Shown piece by piece: positions 11,601 through 18,500 of a stretch of 31,692 bases of DNA; the stretch's first letter is position 1, and the number at the start of each line of letters is the position of its first letter. The DNA is from a virus. The position numbers were made by a program, and so were the translations under genes. The notes under the pieces were generated by a model. It was not told where the DNA came from and searched no databases. It saw nothing but the letters and a program-made list of their open reading frames with translations. The stretch covers positions 1-31,692 of the IMG/VR virus record IMGVR_UViG_3300030107_004249, one strand, 5' to 3'.

Positions 11601-13919
11601 GAAGATTTTGATGGTCAAACTGCTAAATTCTGGTTAACTAAAGATGGAACTGAAATATCAGGTATTCAAACAAATTATGGAATGGTTTTGGTTAACAATA
11701 TATTCCAAGATCTTCATTATGGTGAAGGTGGTTCTAGTCTATCAGATTCTGATTATAGAATAGTAGGATATGGAAATTCTATTGATTTTACTGGAATTGC
11801 AACTAATAATGATCTTCCTAAAGGTGGAATTATTAATGAGTATAGTGTATTTCCTGGAGTTGGTATTCAATCTGCCTATGGTGCTGTTGGTGTCGCCTCT
11901 GTGGGTGCTGGTGGAACTATCAGAGAAGTAAGTATAGGAAATAGTGGTTCTGGTTACCTAATTGCACCTAGAGTCGGTATTGCAATCACTAATTATCACT
12001 TTACACATAATTTTATTAGTGCATCTCCAAATTGTCTTACTGCAGGTGGTGGAGCATCGGGAACCCTTACTCCTACATTTGCAACTTATGAGTCCACAAC
12101 AGGTGATTTGGTATTAACAATTCCCGATCATACTCTAACAACCAGTAATACTGTTCGGATTACTGATGAAACATTAGTATTTACATGTTCTAGAGATGGA
12201 TTTGTATCTGAGAAGAAATATCCTAGATCAACTGATCCAGCTTCTGGGGAAGATCTAACAATTAGTAATGCAAATGGGAATACAATTACTGTCAATGTGG
12301 GTACAGGAGCAGGAATAGGAGCTTCATTTACTGCATCAATAAACAATGGACAGATTACTGGAATAACAGTAACAAATCCTGGAAGTGGATATACAGCAAC
12401 ATATCAACCAATTTTGGAAATTGACCCACCATCACCTTGGAGAGGATTGCCATTGAAAGGTGGATTGGGAGTTGGAGCATCTATGGATGTTACTGTTGGT
12501 ACTGCTGGAAGTGTTATTACTTTTGAACTTTCAAATCCTGGTTATGGATATAGTACTGGTGATGTTTTATCACTAGATCCTGTGCCTTATAAGGTTGGAG
12601 TTACTTCTACACCATTTACAATTACAGTTAATAACAGGTATCAAGACAAGTTCTCTGGATGGAATTTTGGAAAACTATTAGAATTGGATGATCTTAGTTA
12701 CTTGTTTAATGGATTCAGGAGATCATTCTTGATAACAAGAACAGTAACTAATAGAGAGTATTTCAGTATTATTGCTAAAGAGGGTTCTGGAATAGTTCTT
12801 GCCAATAATTTAATGATCTTTATTAATGATGTTTTACAAAAACCAGTAGTTGATTATAGTTTCAATAAAGGTACTAGAATAACATTTAATGAAGCACCTA
12901 AGAGAGGAAGTAAGTTTAGAATGTACTTATATGTTGCATCTAGAGATGATTATTTTGAAGTTGACGTAGATCAAACAGTCAAGGAAGGTGATAGACTGCA
13001 AATTCAACCTTGGGATTGGGGTAGTATTGTAGGACAAGATCAGAGGATAATTTATGAATTACTTGCTTCTGATACAGTTGAAACTCAAACATATAGTGGT
13101 TCTGGTATTAGAACTGATAATGTTCAGAGACCAGTAGTGTGGACAAAACAAAAATCTGACACATATATTGATGGTGAAGTAATATCTAAGGCTAGAAATT
13201 ATTTGGAACCACAAATAATGCCTAATACTAATATTATTGCTTCTGTTGCTGCTACTGATACTAAAATATATGTGAAGAATGTATATCCTACATTTAGTCA
13301 ATATGATGATATTGCCACTAATTTAAATAATATTAGAATTGTTGGATTAGGAACAACTGCTTTTGACAGTGGTAATGTTGAGAAAATAAAAGGAGTATCT
13401 TATTCTGGTGATTATGGTCAGGTAATTGGTATAACTACTGCCATAATATCAAGTCCTATAGTTGCAGAACAAGTTAAGTTCCTATTAACTCCTGCTCCTG
13501 AATGTATAACAGACCATGCTAAACCTGGTATAGATACTGGGGATTATTTTGTAATTCAAGATGTATTCCCCAATGTTGCAACAAGTATAACTTCTCTTGG
13601 GGTAAATACAAGTACCACAGTATCAGTTGGAATTGGTAGCATAAACACTGTATATCAAGCATATGCAGTTTCTGTTGGATCTTCTACTGTTGAAGTGACA
13701 TGTAATGTATCATCTGTATCAGGGGTTACAACAACTGCACTTCCTGCTCCATATCTTGGTGCTACTAATCGTAATGCAGGATCATATACTTGGGGTAAAA
13801 TTCAAGTAAGTAGAACTACATCATCTGAAGCATTTGATTTCTTTAATCAAAATGGTTTGGCAGGTATTGAGACATCAGCATATGTATCAAGAATTATACC
13901 ATTGAAAACTACATTATAA
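2655..13919 (+). CDS. Giant gp7-slot baseplate/virion structural protein (3754 aa) with YHYH domain and beta-module repeats
   Basis: One uninterrupted frame of 3754 codons lies 3 bases after gp6, where T4 has gene 7 (1032 aa). Residues 14-40 (I-P-D-F-I-E-A-D-N-P-K-F-K-E-F...Q-Y-Y) and 208-236 (A-K-D-F-Y-T-S-K-G-T-D... F-K-V-L-Y) resemble two blocks of the C-terminal half of T4 gp7 (M-P-D-S-Y...; Y-D-F-Y-S-T-K-G... F-K-V-L-Y). I infer an N-terminal gp7-like wedge domain. After it come 'NHxFxxGDxVxY' modules, G-x-G-Y modules, a YHYH domain (about 1299-1392), a cupredoxin-like F-Y-R-G-N stretch near 1955, a duplicated D-G-F...Y-P-R-x-T-D-P-A-S unit, and an I-F-I-N-D-V-L-Q-K-P domain near 3390. 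No signal peptide or membrane segment is visible. It probably projects from the baseplate, anchored by the N-terminus. The reading frame is firm. The gp7 assignment is from memory of T4 and moderate. Confidence 0.8.
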   Translation: MLDNTKVKISNILSSLIPDFIEADNPKFKEFLEQYYIFEEREYGTTNIADDLSEYKDIAKLSEIETVRAQTIPVPGTLVPPQVVALTADVLSFDGTINVTHTKGFPNTYGLLKIDNEIITYTGKTATSFTGCARGFSGISAIETEGDPEFLTFSETESAEHSVGTVVLNLGFVFIGQFYSKFKEQFLPGVEKRSFAPGLSVENILTRAKDFYTSKGTDSSIDLLFKVLYAKDVVIDKPFNNTISVSDAEWQISDEIMVEALSGNPMNLKLYNLFQGSATGFSTSPTATGAISNVEEVFLGTKVYHKIFLSRDTVKNKFEVNNRTKVLEKGVTESVVTVDSTVGFGNTGFFWYPNSLGTYQKVEYTSKSYNQFFGCVGIASTSLGKNTPIIGDQFVWGYENNDLEKVCQMRVVGSVIDSPKSEIEDTQFYSAGDQIGVKYLGDTIDESDVRFNQWIYNNAIDFDVVIEQIGPGGIPISGIDAANKIITTIDKHSVKKLSDATIDVFEKFSGKVLDTNVKVTSITDNNIGYYGNGTGGILKNGVPVVGTHYTIRYNLRKTTPSIGLDYLLSDIPNTFSDKEENCIAAFSGYPSGDFNTTDRSKTFTSNDVGLVGAGITITNHEFLQGEKVYYQPLTASTGVIGANENRSGIETGIYYIGVVDDDHIKLSLTRQAIFTNDTLWDETPVSPAVGFPTGTGIDEHKITPYSLYVGGSLKNQNNLKRIRKVPVDAKNSKNIIGPVGVAVNGLELHSALSKDSVYYGQIDKINVFSPGKEYNIVEPPNVSVADSVGSGIESIVHLGNGYISDVVLTSSGWDYQGIPSVTITGGNGTNAECKAKMKYITHKLTFNDSFVDVNLLVGDYGKFNLSKEHKLLQGEAVVYNADPNGAPVGVGSTNVGLSTSVLTNGGTYYVIKNSNTSFSLALTRERAVAGINTIQFTTDGSGIHKITAKRKRRIVDTISVETPGKNFAYNRVDIDSYRYAPTTQIGILTTFTGISTENNYIYARNHNFGHGDVVTYSHSGTAISGLSTALYYKVTVVDKNNFKLSEAGTATTISNHNFDNRIYSDLNSIGVGTHTFTYPDVKVTIEGISAVGIGSTVLPSYLNATAYANLEGSVSNIFIKRGGIGYGCSTIINHIRQPNITLQTGQDARVGCIVDVNGVVVATVINDPGKNYSTPPILKVIGSGVFAKLKATVVNGKIDSIDIIDGGVNYTQGQTTVEVIPAGSEALFKADIHKWSVNSVERYSHILSSALYQDTVQLRSTIKAKGNKICSFYPQKQLRMDLDDNLNSDKTEKISDLKHSPIIGWAYDGNPIFGPYGKPPGVGVKKMQSSYIIDAVSDSNLRPQYVNGYFVEDYFYDQDSGDLDEYNGKYLTPGESDDFPNGTYGYYASIQDTPTTTPTFPYLPFRHYNDTDEFNYELLRNQSDDYINTGEYKRNVTNYGYNVDNTRYSFHIDPLSSKALLEVEEIRSAGVTTVSMDVAGDKYKVGELVSFSDSSSVSGKIKEIAGKDIQTISLTETAVKNLKFQVIEDQVTAFSTVPHNYIDSEIVQISGISSALFSHIEGARVVGVKTVTTALSVGLANTANTGLTTFIKLSESTISDRFDIGDIIKIGNEQMRILQKDHYNNRFRIARTQNGTVAAGSGIATGTAVSKVPHEFTYKVKKKVKNKNLQFSRKFNFDGELAVGIGSTVKSTIVGYSGISTIYKSIPQGAIYLPGHQFKTGDELSYVAYGSTIKYANNTDLTPELDLAGIGSIYAIKFNDEFIGITTGTRVGITSDNIGFTNVMKYFTVASGHDHRFETIEDNIAGESKRVQATVAVSTFTGSHGLALNDNITFKITPNLTQNYAFKFDDNFNKLVTNHIGFTTNLVGVGIGTTNSLINLTNHGYSTGDQVIYKATNPITPLETNTIYHVIKVSDSEIKLALSNYNATNKDPYDHIYFTNSGSGNHELARVHPPLQFYRGNKIELDVSDTSMSDFNINFYYDEKFESRFESDLIKKPSASEFGNTSPSSKITIDVDETFPQILYYKLEGTGPNYTSTYPSSVDTDVPNHSKINVVESDLNGTHRVTGVAGTTFTVSLVGSAETTSYTSSGFSTAIYSSDSTNIRGGIHSLKIVNSLPVYSLPKVVSVATTTGSEVIFSEKGDDIGEILNIGVVNQGLEYSSDKTLAPKADAYTILKLKNVYTLDSVGIITGGNNYTSSPIVTSIGNPSIICSASILGNSVSEVEILANDSGLSKDLQMIPTVNSNGVKVISASSNFAVNTLFLRAPVTGFTTFPFKVGDEVYIENINITDNMDGYNSSDYGNRNFTITEVDETGGQESIKYSIAGIGSTGGTYDTNNAFGRIVKVDDLAIFQPNLKKVEFVEGEKISQDNGVYGYVVKDGWDPDAQTLKIKGNRGRFEADQKITSSLNNSKSIIQTVYDYDFNLSVDSIALKSTDWETNKGKLNFDSQRIHDNDYYQRFSYAIKGEVPYETWKEPITSLGHISGYKPFADYEVLNGLGTTVGFGSASGDVLLNIEMISEASVHDRYYYDFVSDDTPNPNLTKIITFDSKVLTDYSESRSNKVLLLKDIGDQFSGQTKTFTGEHKFIRSDGADKISKVSGGSGQLTATQGTSYDASTGVLTIVTTTAHKLVAGATISMADYSLVFRCDLDGFMTDHAYPRPTDPASTSNSKFNNGVLAIGNTTETSFDVTINNPIEGGQIVGLTTFALYTIGDSDTLTSAASTERLFYKTVQPGIGVSVDTNTVTINGHSFSNGEPLEYSSNGGTRIGIATATIGAGTTTFLPDKVWAIVSVTDGVLDQKDFKLASSLSNANAGTALTITGIGTGNTHTFSVPSELATTRTVISIDNIIQSPLTSKVAIGISLSQAVGVGTTTLWLQDVSKVEGGALLRLEQEIMKVNTVGVGSTNSLNVDRGVMGTVAVAHTVGAGLTYLTGDYRIKDGNIHFSTPPYGPTGISSNTTRSSFDGRSFYRLDYQYNTTFDDVSEDFDGQTAKFWLTKDGTEISGIQTNYGMVLVNNIFQDLHYGEGGSSLSDSDYRIVGYGNSIDFTGIATNNDLPKGGIINEYSVFPGVGIQSAYGAVGVASVGAGGTIREVSIGNSGSGYLIAPRVGIAITNYHFTHNFISASPNCLTAGGGASGTLTPTFATYESTTGDLVLTIPDHTLTTSNTVRITDETLVFTCSRDGFVSEKKYPRSTDPASGEDLTISNANGNTITVNVGTGAGIGASFTASINNGQITGITVTNPGSGYTATYQPILEIDPPSPWRGLPLKGGLGVGASMDVTVGTAGSVITFELSNPGYGYSTGDVLSLDPVPYKVGVTSTPFTITVNNRYQDKFSGWNFGKLLELDDLSYLFNGFRRSFLITRTVTNREYFSIIAKEGSGIVLANNLMIFINDVLQKPVVDYSFNKGTRITFNEAPKRGSKFRMYLYVASRDDYFEVDVDQTVKEGDRLQIQPWDWGSIVGQDQRIIYELLASDTVETQTYSGSGIRTDNVQRPVVWTKQKSDTYIDGEVISKARNYLEPQIMPNTNIIASVAATDTKIYVKNVYPTFSQYDDIATNLNNIRIVGLGTTAFDSGNVEKIKGVSYSGDYGQVIGITTAIISSPIVAEQVKFLLTPAPECITDHAKPGIDTGDYFVIQDVFPNVATSITSLGVNTSTTVSVGIGSINTVYQAYAVSVGSSTVEVTCNVSSVSGVTTTALPAPYLGATNRNAGSYTWGKIQVSRTTSSEAFDFFNQNGLAGIETSAYVSRIIPLKTTL
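4489..11155 (+). repeat. Dispersed 'NHxFxxGDxVxY...YYVxxxxxxxFKL' protein modules in the giant gene
   Basis: At least six diverged copies share H-x-(F/Y/L)-x-x-G-(D/E)-x-V-x-Y, then an I-x-G-L/T-x-x-x-Y-Y or I-Y segment, then F-K-L/I-K-L-(S/A). Approximate positions are 4489-4770, 5244-5498, 5652-5896, 7785-7977, 8278-8510 and 10866-11155. The third copy is the cleanest (N-H-N-F-G-H-G-D-V-V-T-Y ... L-Y-Y-K-V ... F-K-L-S). Copies differ too much at DNA level to be recent tandem duplications. The alternation of short beta segments suggests small beta-sandwich modules in series. Confidence 0.75.
6549..6830 (+). other. YHYH domain within the giant protein
   Basis: Residues about 1299-1392 read H-S-P-I-I-G-W-A-Y-D-G-N-P-I-F-G-P-Y-G and, about 45 residues later, L-D-E-Y-N-G-K-Y...F-P-N-G-T-Y-G-Y-Y. 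These are the two hallmark blocks of the YHYH family (G-W-x-x-D-G-x-P-I-Y-G; L-D-x-x-N-G-x...F-P-x-G-T-Y-x-Y). The domain is widespread in marine bacterial secreted proteins and in T4-like marine phage structural proteins, and its biochemical role is unknown. Here it is embedded among repeat modules, not at a terminus. Confidence 0.85.
10497..12246 (+). repeat. Duplicated D-G-F...Y-P-R-x-T-D-P-A-S unit in the giant gene
   Basis: Two copies of about 51 residues lie at 10497-10650 (residues 2615-2665) and about 12093-12246 (residues 3147-3197). Each begins S/T-T-G-x-L-x-x-T, passes through H-x-L-x-x-x-x-T-(I/V)-x-(M/I)-x-D and L-V-F-x-C-x-x-D-G-F, and ends Y-P-R-x-T-D-P-A-S. Spacing within the unit is kept, while the sequence between the copies (about 480 residues) is unrelated to it. 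This is an internal duplication or separate acquisitions of one module. Confidence 0.8.
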
Positions 13920-13936
13920 TTAAATCCTAAATCATA

Positions 13937-13944
13937 TATAAATA
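13937..13944 (+). promoter_or_regulatory. Late promoter motif TATAAATA before gp8
   Basis: An exact T4-type late -10 sequence, TATAAATA, lies in the 42-base gap after the giant gene, 17 bases before the gp8 ATG at 13962. Its place in one of the only two non-coding gaps between gp6 and gp13 favours a real promoter, one that restarts transcription after the 11-kb gene. Confidence 0.75.
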
Positions 13945-13961
13945 ATCAAAAACATATAGCA

Positions 13962-15545
13962 ATGCCAGCTGTAATCACAGATCAGTTTAGAATATCAAAT
14001 GCTGAAACTTTTGTTCAAAGTTTTGTCGGGGTAGGTACAACTGCAAATTATTATTATACATTTTTAGCTCATCCGAATCCGCAAGGACTCTATAATGAGG
14101 TCGAAAACTATGGAACGGATACTTGGAATACAATTCCTCCAAGTCCGAAAGATTCATTTGAACAGGAGTATTCATACCATGATAGTATGCTCTTTTTGAA
14201 AAAGGTTGGTGTTGAAGACGTTTCTAGAATTATTCCTAGATATGATTGGCAGAATGGTACTACCTATGACATGTATAAGCATAATTATGATATTAATAAT
14301 CCAACATCTCAATTAAACTCTAAAACTCTATATGAAGGAAAATATGTTGTAGTAAATTCTGAGTATAAAGTTTATCTTTGTATAAACAATGGTGCAGAAC
14401 CAGAAAATCCAAAAGGTAAAAAATCTTTAGTAGAACCAAATTTTGTTTCAACTATACCTCAGGCTGCATCTGTTAATGCACAAGATGGTTACTTATGGAA
14501 GTATTTGTTTACTATTTCTCCTGCTAATGTTATAAAATTTGCTACTGATGATTATATACCTCTTCCAAAAAACTGGGGTGATGCTAATACAATAACAGTA
14601 AAGAATGCTGCTGTAGATGGAGCATTACAAACTATAGTAATTTCTACTAGAGGAACCAATTTCCAATTTAGTGAAGGAACAACACTTAGAGTTCCAGTAT
14701 ATGGTAATGGTGCTGGTGGAGAAGCAACAGTAACTATTGCTAATGGGGAAATTTCCACTGCTGAAATTACATCTCCAGGAACTGGATACACTAGGGCATT
14801 CATACGGGTTCAAAGTGGTGTTAGAGGGTTGAATTCTGATACTTCAGGAGATCTAGTACAAGTTACTAGTGGAAGTGGAGCAACATTTGAAATTCCATGC
14901 CCACCAAAGGGAGGACATGGTGATGACATTTATAGGGAGTTGGGTGCTCATAGAATAATGGTTTATTCTAAGTATGATAGTGATCCTGATTATATAATTG
15001 GAAATAACTTTGCTAGAGTTGGGATTATAAAGAATCCTACCATATATGGTAGTGACACAGTGAGACTAAATACTGGAAATGCCACTGCTCTTGGAGCACT
15101 AAAATTAGTTACTCCAGCAACAACTTCAACTGACAATTATGCAGTTAACACTAAATTAACACAAACAGTAGGAGTAGGTTCAACGGCAGTTGCATATGTT
15201 GGTGCATACAGTAGGGTAACTAATGTCTTAAGATATTTTCAACCAGCTGGACTTTCAACAAGTGCTACCTATGGTTATAAGGTTTTACCTTTCAGTAATG
15301 CTGTTGGTGTCAACACTTCAATAGTTCCATCTGCTGGACCTACATTACCTTTAGATACATCATTTAGTGGATCATCTGAAACATTAGCAGGAAAAGTAGT
15401 TCAATATGGTCAACAATTTACCAATGGAATTGCTCCACCTGACATTCAAAAATATTCTGGTGAAATAATCTATGTTGATAACAGAGCACCAATCACGAGA
15501 TCCACATCTCAAAAAGAAGAATTAAAAATCGTAGTAGAATTCTAA
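13962..15545 (+). CDS. 8: gp8-like baseplate wedge subunit, enlarged (527 aa)
   Basis: Several blocks match T4 gp8 (334 aa): I-I-P-R-Y-D-W near residue 90 (T4 V-I-P-R-R-D-W), D-G-Y-L-W-K-Y-L-F-T-I (T4 D-G-Y-V-W-E-Y-L-F-E-I), D-D-Y-I-P-L-P, V-G-I-I-K-N-P, and the C-terminus Y-S-G-E-I-I-Y-V-D-N-R-A-P-I...E-E-L-K-I (T4 H-S-G-E-M-I-Y-M-E-N-R-P-P-I...E-E-I-N-I). In T4, gp8 is a dimeric wedge protein bound to gp7 and gp10. The extra length sits in two places: a G-x-G-Y module (about 14614-14830) and a stretch of V-G-V-G-S-T type (about 15060-15430), both between conserved gp8 blocks. A late promoter precedes it at 13937. The next gene starts 3 bases after its stop. Confidence 0.93.
   Translation: MPAVITDQFRISNAETFVQSFVGVGTTANYYYTFLAHPNPQGLYNEVENYGTDTWNTIPPSPKDSFEQEYSYHDSMLFLKKVGVEDVSRIIPRYDWQNGTTYDMYKHNYDINNPTSQLNSKTLYEGKYVVVNSEYKVYLCINNGAEPENPKGKKSLVEPNFVSTIPQAASVNAQDGYLWKYLFTISPANVIKFATDDYIPLPKNWGDANTITVKNAAVDGALQTIVISTRGTNFQFSEGTTLRVPVYGNGAGGEATVTIANGEISTAEITSPGTGYTRAFIRVQSGVRGLNSDTSGDLVQVTSGSGATFEIPCPPKGGHGDDIYRELGAHRIMVYSKYDSDPDYIIGNNFARVGIIKNPTIYGSDTVRLNTGNATALGALKLVTPATTSTDNYAVNTKLTQTVGVGSTAVAYVGAYSRVTNVLRYFQPAGLSTSATYGYKVLPFSNAVGVNTSIVPSAGPTLPLDTSFSGSSETLAGKVVQYGQQFTNGIAPPDIQKYSGEIIYVDNRAPITRSTSQKEELKIVVEF
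14614..14830 (+). repeat. G-x-G-Y module inserted in gp8
   Basis: About 72 residues hold two units: I-V-I-S-T-R-G-T-N-F and then A-E-I-T-S-P-G-T-G-Y, with G-N-G-A-G-G-E-A-T-V-T-I between them. They separate the gp8 block ending D-Y-I-P-L-P-K-N-W from the block V-G-I-I-K-N-P, which are close together in T4 gp8. The units resemble those of the giant protein and gp14. Confidence 0.8.
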
Positions 15546-15548
15546 CAA

Positions 15549-18500
15549 ATGACACAGAATACTAATTTAAATATTTCGCCATATTTTGACGATTTTGATG
15601 CAAGTAAGAACTATAATAAAGTCTTATTTAAGCCTGGATTTCCTGTCCAAGCAAGAGAATTAACTACGCTTCAAACTATTCTTCAGAATCAAATAGAGAA
15701 GTTTGGACAATATTTCTTTAAGGAGGGATCCACAGTAATTCCTGGTGGTACTCTTTACGATAATAGGTATTTTGGGGTAAGAGTTGATGCAAAGTTTTTA
15801 AATATTCCTGTTAATGCATATACTAAAGTATTATCTGATAATAAAATTAAGATAAAGGGAGAAATAACTGGAGTAACCGCAACAGTAGTTAATAGGATTA
15901 CAGAAGTAGAATCTGAAGATAATTTTGATACTCTATATGTTAAGTATACAGGATCTGGTAGTGATGGAGAAACTAGAGAATTTCAGGATGGAGAGAATTT
16001 AATTACTCTTGCTGATGTTCCATATGCTAATACAAAGATTTCTGCAAATAGTACTTTTGCCAAATGTATTGATACTGGAGCAACTAAAACAGGATGCTCT
16101 GCTTCTATAACAGAGGGTATCTATTTTATTAGAGGATATTTTGTAAAAGTCCCAACTGATACTATAATTTTAGATCAATACAGTAATTCTCCAAGTTATA
16201 AAATTGGACTTGCTATAACAGAAAAAATTATTTCTGCTTCTGCTACAAATTCGGATTTATATGATAATGCACAGGGATTTTCTAATGAAGCAGCACCAGG
16301 TGCTGATAGATTTTCCATTGATGTGGAATTAACTAAGAAATTATTAACTGATGAAGAAGATAAGAACTTTATTGAGTTAATTCGTGTTAATGACGGTGTT
16401 CTTGAAAAATTCCATGATGGTACTCCAGAATTTAACTTCTTTGCTGATGCGTTAGCAAGAAGAACGTATGAAGAATCTGGAGATTACTACGTAAGACCAT
16501 TTTCTATTGATGTAAGGGAATCCCTTAATGATAGAATTTCTAATAGAGGATTGTATCTAGAAAATCAAACAACACAGAATGGAAATACTCCTTCTGATGA
16601 CATATATTGTCTTCAGATGTCTCCAGGTAGAGCATATGTCAGAGGACATAGAGTAAGTAAAGATTTCACTTCAGCAATTGACGTAGTAAAACCAAGAACT
16701 ACAAATTTAAAAGAGAATGTTAGTGTTCCAGTTAGAACTGGTAATGTTATAAGTGTCAATAATATAAAGGGAGCTCCAAAAATAGGATTTACATCTTCAA
16801 CTCAATATTCTATTGATTTATTAGACAGCAGACTTGCATCTACAGGTATAAAGGAAACTACTGCTGAAACTATTGGTAAAGCAAGAGTTTATGATTGGAT
16901 GGAGAAAGATGTCACATCTCTTGGATTTACGACTACTAAGTATGAAGCTAGATTATATGATATCCAATTATATACTAAAATAAACGTTGAACTTGCATTA
17001 ACTGCTACTGCAAATGATCATGTTGAAGGAAAGTATAGTGGTGCTGAAGGGTTTGTAGTAAGTACTACTTCTAGTTCTAGAGATTTCACTCTACAAGATG
17101 TTAGAGGACAATTCCACATAAATGAACCACTATTACTTAATGGTGTTGATATTGGAAGAAATGTTGGCGTATCTACAGATCATAGTTTTGAAGATGTCAA
17201 GGCAATTCAAAATACTGTTGGTATTAATACCTTTGCTGCTGATTTAGATTTAGATCGTAAGAAAAATGTATTTACTGAAGGTACAGAGTTTAGTATTAGT
17301 AACAGTTCTGGTGCTAATGGTACTGGATTCTCTACTGTTACTTCTGGTAGTGTTCCTGATGTTAGGGGATATGTTAAAGTTGGTGATATCTTAAGATATG
17401 CTAATGCTGGTCAAGGTGATCCACACTTCAACCAAGTTCAACAGATTGGTACTAGTGGAACAAGTTTCCAAATAAAAGCTATTGCAACTGTTCCTGGAGT
17501 TTGTCAAGGTACAATTTCAAATGGTAGTCCAACTGGATTGTCAGTTCCAATTTCAACTCTAAATGATGCAGATAAGGTTGGTCTTAGGGTTCCTATGGCT
17601 GACAAGTACGTATCGTCAATGAATGTATTAGATTCATCTTATGTGTTAAGGAAGCAACTTGATAAACAAACTAATGGTTCTGGACAGGTAGTATTTAACT
17701 TAGCAGATCTTAATGATGACAATTTATTCTTTGAACCATATACATCTGATGATTTTATTTTAAATCGTGCTACTGATGGAAATACTGGTAATGGTGCCAG
17801 AGTCAATCTTCAGAAAGTACAAGTTGTGGAAGATGCTGGTCTAAGAACTTTAACAATTAATGGTCTAGCCGCAAGTAAAATATACACTTTAACAGCAACT
17901 TTAAAAAGAAGTAAGTTAGAATCAAAAGCTAAGAAGATTGTAAGATGTAGTGATCTTATTGTAAGAAAATCTAAGTACGATGGTTCTGGTATAGGTGTAA
18001 GTTTTACATTCAATGATGGTTTAAACCGTGATGCAAGTGGTGGTGTAATATCTGCTGCAGATAGAAAAGGATATGGAACTAGAGTACAAGATAGAGAAAT
18101 TTGCTTAAATTATCCAGATATACATAGAGTTCTTGGTGTATTTGAATCGAATAGTACAAGTGATCCAACTATTCCATCATTAACCGTAAGTATTGCTTCA
18201 CAATCTGATGTATTTACTGGTAATAATGTAACTATAGGTGAACAAATAATTGGTAATACTTCAGGAGCTCTTGCTCGTGTAGTAAGAGTTGTTACTTCAA
18301 ATCAATTGGAATTTGTATATGAAAATCAAAAAAGATTCGAAGTTCAAGAACTTATTACTCTAAGATCTTCTTCTATTATTGGTAATATTAGTCTACTAGT
18401 AACTGGTGATAGAAATATTATGAGTGATTTTGATGTTGATAAAGGTCATAGAGCAGAATTTGTAGATTATGGTAGACTTGTAAGGAAAAAGAATTCTCCC

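Larger units (their letters stand above)
4942..12582 (+). repeat. G-x-G-Y type beta modules in the giant gene
   Basis: Recurring pattern: I/V-x-x-x-x-x-G-x-G/N-Y followed within about 10 residues by P-x-(V/I)-x-(V/I). Copies include 4942-5043 (G-K-E-Y-N-I-V-E-P-P), 5053-5169 (G-W-D-Y-Q-G-I-P), 5983-6072 (G-I-G-Y), 6106-6351 (G-K-N-Y-S-T-P-P and G-V-N-Y), 9205-9270 (G-N-N-Y-T-S-S-P), 11913-11988 (G-S-G-Y-L-I-A-P), 12343-12432 (G-S-G-Y-T) and 12514-12582 (G-Y-G-Y-S). The same unit occurs in gp8, gp14 and the DUF4815 protein of this window. Confidence 0.75.

Noticed and set aside
4489-12582. Repetitive regions as a CRISPR array or DNA tandem repeat
   Set aside because: The repetition is at protein level with diverged DNA, variable spacing and no identical direct repeats.
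2655-13919. Possibility that the giant ORF is an artefact joining several genes
   Set aside because: It is one continuous frame with no stop, and codon style and module types stay the same throughout; no internal promoter motif or ribosome binding site with a convincing new start was found.
15066-15072. CTAAATA inside gp8
   Set aside because: Codons of gp8 with no gene start nearby downstream; a chance match in AT-rich coding DNA.
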